A DNA stretch of 6,444 nucleotides from Myxococcales bacterium. Its GTDB lineage: Bacteria > Myxococcota > Myxococcia > Myxococcales > Myxococcaceae. A program made the translations under genes and the position numbers. The stretch is from positions 12,234 to 18,677 of the forward strand of contig PMBV01000333.1 of the NCBI GenBank assembly GCA_003153055.1. The letters are read 5' to 3'. Shown in pieces: positions 1 to 6,444 of this stretch. A model generated the notes under the pieces. It was not told where the DNA came from. It saw nothing but the letters and a program-made list of their open reading frames with translations, and ran no database searches. Each line of letters starts with the position of its first letter. The first letter of the stretch is position 1.

Positions 1-89
1 GTACTCCGTGATGACAGGGCTGGGAACTGACCCCTCCTCGAGGTCGTTGCCGAGGTGCAGTCAGAGACCCCAACTCGGGCGAGCCCTCG

Positions 90-101
90 AATGGTACCAT
101 T
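90..101. other. Perfect 12-bp palindrome AATGGTACCATT
   Basis: The two halves are exact reverse complements with no spacer, and symmetry stops at the next base on each side. It lies in the non-coding stretch left of the peptidase gene, where such symmetry could be an operator for a dimeric regulator of a gene off the left edge. No promoter elements or supported start codon are visible next to it. A chance palindrome is possible. Confidence 0.25.
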
Positions 102-151
102 GGTGACGTTGCTGGAGACCCTCGCTCACCTCGCCGCATGGTCGAGGGGCT

Positions 152-185
152 GGCTGGGCTCGCCCCGGAGCATGGCAGCCCAGCC
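152..185. terminator. Inverted repeat downstream of the S46 peptidase gene, possible transcript 3' end
   Basis: GGCTGGGCT at 152-160 is perfectly complementary to AGCCCAGCC at 177-185, with 16 nt between. In the minus-strand RNA the stem can extend by three more pairs (GCC with GGC) past a one-base bulge, leaving a 10-nt loop. It begins 36 nt after the peptidase stop codon, a natural place for a transcript end. No T-run follows on either strand, so it is not a classical Rho-independent terminator. A structure protecting the mRNA 3' end is equally possible. Confidence 0.35.
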
Positions 186-221
186 GCCCCGTCCCATCAA
201 GGCGCTTTTCCCCGCTGCCCT

Positions 222-2474
222 TTAGAGCGCCGGCGTGATGCCGAGCTCCTTGAGCACGTTGTCTGCCCCGTCGAGGGCGTCCATCACCCACGCCATATAG
301 CGAGCGTCCACGTGAATGGTGCGGGTGGTCGCCCCATTGAACACCACGTCGGAGGCAACGCCATCGATAGTGCCGTCGAAGGCCAGCCCCACCAGCTCAC
401 CCTTGCCGTTGAGCGTGGGCGAGCCCGAGTTGCCTCCGGTGATGTCGAGGTCGGAGAGGAAGTCCACCGGCACCTCGCCCAGCACTGGGTCAGCCCAGGG
501 GCCGAACTTCTTCGCTTGAATCAGCTCGAGCTCGGCCTTCGGAGCGTCGAACGGTTCGACGCCCTTGTCCTTCTTGGGAATCTCGCTCACCACGGTGAAC
601 GCCGGCTCACCGGGCTTGAATGGTTTGATCGTTCCGTAGGTAATACGCAGCGTGCTGTTCGCGTCGGGCGCCAAGAGGCCACCGAGCACCTCGCGCATGG
701 CCACCGCGAACTTCGGCGAGGCCAGCAGGAGCTCGCCGGCGTGCGCGTCGTCTCGCGCCTCCTTCGCCTTGACGGCCGGCCAGAGGGCCAGGGCGGCCAC
801 CACGAACGGATCCTTGGAGGCCTTGAGCTGCTTCATGGTGCCAGTGGTGAGGAGCTCGAGCCGAACCTTCTCTTCGGCCAGCGTGGTGCGGGAATACATC
901 GTGGTGAGCGTCTTCTCGATGGCCGCCGCGTCAGGCTTGGCAGTCTTCTTGAGGCCCAGGAGGCTCGCCAGCCACGGCCGCTCGGCCTCGGGCAACGCCA
1001 ACGCGCGAGTCAGGGCCAGCTTGAAGGTGGCTCGGTCGATGGTGGCGTCGAACTGCCGGGCGAAGGCCTTCTGCTGACCCTCCAGGCGGCGCAGGTCACG
1101 GTCCTGGAATCCGGGCTTCCGCTCGGCGTCGGGCTTGGGTCGCTCCTCGGCCAGGCGGGTGAAGAGGAGTGCGTTGCGCAGGAGCGCCGAGCCGCCCAGG
1201 GTCTGCCCGAAATCGAAGTCGGCCTTGGCAGTCTTGAACTCCTCGGCCAACAAGGCGTCGAGCGTGTCGAGCCCGGCCTTGAAGCCCTCGTGGCCCGGCT
1301 GATTCACCCAGGCGCGCACCTGCTCGTCCGCTTGCTTCTTTCGCTCGAGAAGGTCGCCCTTGGTCAACCCCGCCAGGGTGCCCTCGCGGTTCTCGAGGGC
1401 GTTCTGGACGAACTGCTTCTGCACTCCCGCCTTGAGCCCGCTGGGGCCGCCGGCCTTGACGAGCTCTTCCAACAGCGCGTACCGCTCCTTCAGGAAGGCG
1501 ATGATGTACGGGTAGGTGAAGTCGACGTCGTGCTTCACCTCGGCGTACGTCGTCACTCGCTCGGTCGAGCCGGGGTAGCCGACCACCATGACGAAGTCGG
1601 CGGGCTGGAGGCCGGCGGTGGACACCTTGAGGAAGTGCCTGGGCACATAGGGGACGTTGTCGGGCGAGTAGTCGGCCGGCTTGCCGTCCTTGCCCACGTA
1701 GGCACGGTAGAACGACCAGTCGCCGGTATGACGCGGCCAGGCCCAGTTGTCGATTTCGCCGCCGTAGTTGCCGACCGAGCGCGCCGGCACGTACACCAAC
1801 CGAACATCGCGCAGCTCGAGCGACTCGACGAGCTGGTACTCGGCCCCACGGAAGAAGCTGGGCACGGAGCAGCGGATGCCAGGGCGATCCTTCTCGCAGG
1901 AGGCGACGAGGGTCTTGAGCCGCGCCTCGGTCTCCTTCTTGCGCGCCGTGGGGTCGGCGATCTTCTCGAGCCCGTCGGTCATTTCCTTGGTCGCGTCCCG
2001 GTAGGCCACCTCGACGAAGATGCGCGCGGCGGGCCCGGCGGACTTCTCGTCGGCCTTCGTCTTGGCGAGGAAGCCGTTCTCGACCAGGTTGTTCTCCGGC
2101 GTGGAGTTCATCTGCAGGGCGCTCTGCACGCAGTGGTGGTTGGTGATCACCAGTCCCTCGGCCGAGACGAACGAGCCGGTGCAGCCGCCGAGCGACACCA
2201 CGGCGTTGAGGGGCGCCTCGAGCGGGTCGATGAGCCGCTTGTTGTCGAGGGGCACGCCCATGGCCTTGAAGGCGGCGGCGTGTTGGGGCAGGTCCATCTG
2301 CCGTGGCATCCACATGCCGCCGGGGTTCGACCAGGCGCGGCGCGCATCGAGGTTCGGGTCCTGGTTCGGCTGCTGCGAGTTGCCAGACTTCGTTTCGCTC
2401 TGGGTCGCCGCCGTCTGCGTCGCGCAGCCAGAGACGGCGCCGATGAAGAGCACCGCGAGGAGTCGGTTGGTCAT
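222..2474 (-). CDS. S46 family dipeptidyl-peptidase, DPP7-like, predicted lipoprotein
   Basis: This gene encodes a complete 750-aa serine exopeptidase of the S46 family, which removes dipeptides from the N-termini of peptides outside the cytoplasm. The length fits the family (about 700-730 aa plus export signal). Residues 1-17 form a lipoprotein signal: a short basic start, a hydrophobic stretch and the lipobox VSGC with Cys17 as lipid anchor. The chymotrypsin-like motifs are present: TNHHC with His114 as likely catalytic base, RHTGDW with Asp252 as likely catalytic Asp (Asp242 in EIDNW is the alternative), and GGNSGSP with Ser683 as nucleophile. Cys98 and Cys115 probably form a disulfide. 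The middle (about 320-600) is charged and helical, as expected for the S46 alpha-helical domain. IHVDARYM near the C-terminus is also typical. Gly701, 18 residues after the serine, matches the DPP7 side (hydrophobic P1) rather than the Arg of DPP11 (acidic P1). The ATG at 2474 is chosen because the signal peptide begins there; its Shine-Dalgarno is weak. Family assignment is firm; specificity is inferred. Confidence 0.95.
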   Translation of the reverse strand: MTNRLLAVLFIGAVSGCATQTAATQSETKSGNSQQPNQDPNLDARRAWSNPGGMWMPRQMDLPQHAAAFKAMGVPLDNKRLIDPLEAPLNAVVSLGGCTGSFVSAEGLVITNHHCVQSALQMNSTPENNLVENGFLAKTKADEKSAGPAARIFVEVAYRDATKEMTDGLEKIADPTARKKETEARLKTLVASCEKDRPGIRCSVPSFFRGAEYQLVESLELRDVRLVYVPARSVGNYGGEIDNWAWPRHTGDWSFYRAYVGKDGKPADYSPDNVPYVPRHFLKVSTAGLQPADFVMVVGYPGSTERVTTYAEVKHDVDFTYPYIIAFLKERYALLEELVKAGGPSGLKAGVQKQFVQNALENREGTLAGLTKGDLLERKKQADEQVRAWVNQPGHEGFKAGLDTLDALLAEEFKTAKADFDFGQTLGGSALLRNALLFTRLAEERPKPDAERKPGFQDRDLRRLEGQQKAFARQFDATIDRATFKLALTRALALPEAERPWLASLLGLKKTAKPDAAAIEKTLTTMYSRTTLAEEKVRLELLTTGTMKQLKASKDPFVVAALALWPAVKAKEARDDAHAGELLLASPKFAVAMREVLGGLLAPDANSTLRITYGTIKPFKPGEPAFTVVSEIPKKDKGVEPFDAPKAELELIQAKKFGPWADPVLGEVPVDFLSDLDITGGNSGSPTLNGKGELVGLAFDGTIDGVASDVVFNGATTRTIHVDARYMAWVMDALDGADNVLKELGITPAL

Positions 2475-2522
2475 GCCCAGGCACTACAGCGCCCAGGGCG
2501 TCGTGTCAGCGAAGAAGGGCGT

Positions 2523-2541
2523 GCCCGCCCAATGGGCAGGC
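2523..2541 (-). terminator. GC hairpin between lectin lipoprotein and S46 peptidase, possible weak terminator
   Basis: In the minus-strand transcript GCCUGCCC pairs with GGGCGGGC across a 3-nt loop (AUU), giving an 8-bp stem with one U-G wobble. In the plus-strand transcript the same position is a C-A mismatch, so the structure favours minus-strand RNA. It begins 15 nt after the lipoprotein stop codon. The sequence that follows (ACGCCCTTCTTC) is only mildly T-rich, so this may be an imperfect intrinsic terminator or attenuator, or a 3'-end stabilising hairpin. The hairpin is seen directly; its function is inferred. Confidence 0.45.
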
Positions 2542-2555
2542 TGACGCGCCGCGGC

Positions 2556-4454
2556 TCACTGGCAGGGGAGAACCCTGACGATTTTGAGCGTCGTCGCGCT
2601 GGCCCCCACCGAGGCATAGGCGACGCTCCCGTCGGGGAAGGCGCGCAAAGCGTGGTAGCGGTTTCCCTTGGCGGCGACGCGGATGGGGCTGCTCACCGCT
2701 GCTCCGGTGGAGCTGTCGAGGACCTGCACGAAGAGCTCACGGTTGGCGTCGTTCTCGAGCAGGTCGCCGGTCGCAGGTGACCTCTCCCAGGCGGCCAAGA
2801 GGCGGCTGGCGCCATACGAGGCGAGCAGCGGCGCCCGGTCGTTGAGGCCCGCCTCGCTCGCCAGGGTGAGGTCTTTGTCGGCCTGGCCGGAGGAGAAGTG
2901 GAGCAGGTGGACGTCAGCCAGCCCGTCACTGTTGGCCGGCTGGTTCGCGCGGACGTTGCTGGTGGTGAGCCAGTACCCTTCGCCCGGGGCAAGCACGAGG
3001 CCGCCCACGTTCGAATACCAGAGATCCACCGGGTAGATGGTGGCCTGCATGCTCGGGGCGAAGGTGATTCGGTTGTTGTTGTCTGTCTTGCACACCGTCA
3101 CGAAGTGGCCTGCTCTTGGGTCCCAGACGATGCGCTCGTAGCCGCTGTGGCTGCAGCCCCAGTCGAAGCTGTCGTGGCCCGAGAGGACGGCGCCCGAGGG
3201 GCTGACCACCTGCATGCGGTCTCCCTGGTGAATATTGATGCAGCCGTTCTCCGACACGCTGAGGGCCGAGCCGAAGTAGGCGGCGTAGTTGGTGCCGTCG
3301 CTGGTGACGCGGCCGTGGTGGGCGTACCACCAGATCATGAAGACCGCTCCGCCGGTCGGCCCGGTGGAGTACGGGGGAAGGGCGCTGCTCGAGCTGGTGA
3401 GCTTGGCGGCCCAGCGCTCGGAGCTCCCGTCGAAGCGAACCAGGTACATGTCGGAGCAGGGAATGGCAGGGGTGGGAGGCGAGCCGCAGAGGTTGGAAGG
3501 GTTTCCGCAGTTCAGGGTGCCGCCGCCTTGTGCGTCGCGGGTGCCCAAGAGCACGCCGCCCGAGTCGTCGGCGAGGAGGTCACCCAGGTCGTTCACCGCG
3601 AGAACCGTCGTGGGGGTCGCGGAGTCGACCGTGTCATCGGCTTTCAGCGTGACGATGTGAGCCTTGCCGTCGTTCCCCATGAAGGCGACCCGTGAGCCAC
3701 CCGAGGGCACCGGGGAAATCACCAGGGGCTTGAGGGCCGCCTCGTCTTCGTTGGCCACCACCGTCGTGCCCGCCGGCACCTCGATGATTCGAATGGTGGG
3801 TGAGGCGCAGGAGCCGGCATCGATGGTCATGCCCGCATCGTTGGTCGCTCCGCCATCGACCCGAGTGCCCCCGTCGGGCACCGCTCCCCCATCGAGCCGC
3901 CGCCTCGCCGTGAGGACGAATTGCTGGCTCCCGGCGTCAGTGCGGCTCCCCTGAATGATGCTGGTACCATCGGTCGCGACGTCGAGGTGCTTGCCGCTGT
4001 GGCGAGCGGCGAAGGAGACGGAGGTACCTCCTGGGGAGCTCGGCACCGCGAACTGCTGGTCGGTGACGTTCGAGCAGGCACTCTGAATGAGGGCCGCCCC
4101 GTTGACCATCTGGCGCCCGCTGATGTCGAGGCACAGCCCGCTGGCGACGTTGGCGATGGAGTAGAAGCGGCCCTCGACCCAACTGAACATGAATGCCTGA
4201 ACGTTCGAGTCCTCACAGGGGGCGAGGACGATCTTCGTCTGGGCGGCGAGGCTGGCACCCGTTGGCTGGAAGCACTTGCCGCTTCCGCTGCTCATGATGG
4301 CATACGGCGTCTTGGGGTCGACCGCGAGGCCGATGACGTCGACGTCGAAGTCGATCGGCTCCTCGCCGAGGTCAAACACCACGCCTCCCTGGCACCCACT
4401 CGCGAGAAGCACCAGCCCAGTCGTCCATGCGGCGAGAGCATCGATTCTCGTCAT
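2556..4454 (-). CDS. Ricin-type beta-trefoil lectin lipoprotein with propeller-like C-terminal region
   Basis: This encodes a 632-aa exported protein of unknown function. The start at 4454 is preferred over an in-frame ATG at 4487 because a GGAGGAG Shine-Dalgarno lies 7 nt upstream and the signal peptide then begins properly: MTR, a hydrophobic run, and lipobox LASGC with Cys21. Residues about 50-183 form a ricin-type beta-trefoil with three visible subdomains: SGKCFQP (Cys61), SGLCLDI (Cys108) and SGKHLDV (His156), spaced 47-48 residues, with QxF motifs at 86, 133 and 177. Cys61-Cys80 and Cys108-Cys127 each lie 19 residues apart, as in ricin disulfides; the third subdomain lacks the pair. 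Asp110 and Asp158 suggest sugar sites in the second and third subdomains. Residues 186-214 are a DGG/DAG-rich linker. Residues 215-632 carry recurring segments resembling propeller blades (for example GRVTSDGTNYAAYFG and RIVWDPRAGHFVTV) and seven further Cys. I see no catalytic motif. Glycan binding on the cell surface is an inference. Confidence 0.88.
   Translation of the reverse strand: MTRIDALAAWTTGLVLLASGCQGGVVFDLGEEPIDFDVDVIGLAVDPKTPYAIMSSGSGKCFQPTGASLAAQTKIVLAPCEDSNVQAFMFSWVEGRFYSIANVASGLCLDISGRQMVNGAALIQSACSNVTDQQFAVPSSPGGTSVSFAARHSGKHLDVATDGTSIIQGSRTDAGSQQFVLTARRRLDGGAVPDGGTRVDGGATNDAGMTIDAGSCASPTIRIIEVPAGTTVVANEDEAALKPLVISPVPSGGSRVAFMGNDGKAHIVTLKADDTVDSATPTTVLAVNDLGDLLADDSGGVLLGTRDAQGGGTLNCGNPSNLCGSPPTPAIPCSDMYLVRFDGSSERWAAKLTSSSSALPPYSTGPTGGAVFMIWWYAHHGRVTSDGTNYAAYFGSALSVSENGCINIHQGDRMQVVSPSGAVLSGHDSFDWGCSHSGYERIVWDPRAGHFVTVCKTDNNNRITFAPSMQATIYPVDLWYSNVGGLVLAPGEGYWLTTSNVRANQPANSDGLADVHLLHFSSGQADKDLTLASEAGLNDRAPLLASYGASRLLAAWERSPATGDLLENDANRELFVQVLDSSTGAAVSSPIRVAAKGNRYHALRAFPDGSVAYASVGASATTLKIVRVLPCQ
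3813..3899 (-). other. Region encoding the Asp-Gly-Gly/Asp-Ala-Gly linker of the lectin lipoprotein
   Basis: Residues 186-214 of the lipoprotein contain DGG at 188, 194 and 200 and DAG at 206 and 212, so an Asp-Gly/Ala-Gly triplet recurs exactly every 6 residues. Such low-complexity hydrophilic spacers are common in myxobacterial surface proteins, where they separate folded domains. Here the linker divides the beta-trefoil from the C-terminal region. Each unit corresponds to 18 bp, but the DNA repeats are imperfect, so slippage-driven length variation between strains is possible though not shown. Confidence 0.7.
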
Positions 4455-4461
4455 CGCACAT

Positions 4462-4468
4462 CTCCTCC
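4462..4468 (-). promoter_or_regulatory. Shine-Dalgarno that fixes the start of the lectin lipoprotein
   Basis: The minus strand reads GGAGGAG here, a near-perfect anti-16S match, with 7 nt before the ATG at 4454-4452. The in-frame ATG at 4487 would add 11 residues (MACLRAWRRCA) before the natural signal peptide and would place this site inside the coding region, so the internal start is preferred. Confidence 0.8.
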
Positions 4469-4572
4469 AGGCGCGCAGACATGCCACCGGCGTATCGAGG
4501 GCGCCAGAAGAGAACCGGGTCAGAGACAGGAGCGAAAGCCGCCGAGAGGTGCGCTCAGCCTGGCGTGGAGGG

Positions 4573-6444
<1,872 letters not shown>

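Noticed and set aside
1..100. Possible gene ends at the left edge: a plus-strand frame stopping at 28-30, another at 104-106, and a minus-strand ATG at 100-98 open to the edge
   Set aside because: All are too short to judge, and none has a recognisable motif or a proper Shine-Dalgarno. The GAGGAGGGG on the minus strand at 32-40 is not followed by any ATG, GTG or TTG within the window.
1096..2484. A 462-codon minus-strand frame overlapping the peptidase gene
   Set aside because: It is an out-of-frame reading of the same strand, extremely rich in Arg/Ala/Gly, with no family signature. The overlapping frame carries the complete S46 motif set.
138..2780. An 880-codon plus-strand open frame, longer than the peptidase gene it opposes
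   Set aside because: It is in exact codon register with both opposing minus-strand genes, so its stops could only arise from TTA, CTA or TCA sense codons, which are nearly absent in this GC-rich DNA. Its translation is full of Arg, Gly, Val, Leu and His without recognisable motifs, while the minus strand encodes clear conserved families.
4455..4572. Terminator or promoter between aconitase and the lipoprotein gene
   Set aside because: I found only short GC complementarities and a mildly pyrimidine-rich stretch, with no stable stem followed by T residues and no convincing -35/-10 pair. Only the Shine-Dalgarno could be supported.

Overview
The window is GC-rich, and its three protein-coding genes all lie on the minus strand, so they are read right to left. 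High GC, almost no TTA/CTA/TCA codons, an exported lectin lipoprotein with an Asp-Gly-Gly/Asp-Ala-Gly linker, and a lipoprotein-type S46 dipeptidyl-peptidase together suggest a myxobacterium (Myxococcota, perhaps the Myxococcaceae/Archangiaceae side). This placement is inferred from style and gene content; no marker gene proves it.

Layout in transcription order. (1) 6444-4573: the last 623 codons of an aconitate hydratase A (AcnA type). The N-terminal third, with the real start, lies beyond the right edge. (2) 4572-4455: a 118-bp gap with no convincing terminator or promoter. It ends in a strong Shine-Dalgarno (4462-4468) for the next gene. (3) 4454-2556: a 632-aa predicted lipoprotein made of a lipobox, a ricin-type beta-trefoil, a Gly/Asp-rich linker and a roughly 415-residue C-terminal region that looks like a beta-propeller. 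Its function is unknown. (4) 2555-2475: an 81-bp gap holding a tight GC hairpin that pairs better in the minus-strand transcript. (5) 2474-222: a complete 750-aa S46 family dipeptidyl-peptidase, also a predicted lipoprotein, with an intact catalytic triad and a glycine at the position that separates DPP7 from DPP11 specificity. (6) 221-1: a non-coding stretch with a hairpin (152-185) and a perfect 12-bp palindrome (90-101). Short open frames reach the left edge here but none can be supported as a gene.

The genes need not work together. Aconitase is a cytoplasmic TCA-cycle enzyme. The two downstream genes encode envelope lipoproteins that could plausibly serve extracytoplasmic nutrition: glycan binding by the lectin, and removal of dipeptides from peptide N-termini by the S46 enzyme. 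That would suit a proteolytic, predatory lifestyle. The gaps of 118 and 81 bp and the hairpin between the last two genes do not argue for a tight operon.

I see no mobile element, CRISPR array, tRNA, rRNA or obvious new defence or biosynthetic system. The most interesting items are the lectin/propeller-like lipoprotein and the sequence-readable substrate class of the S46 peptidase.
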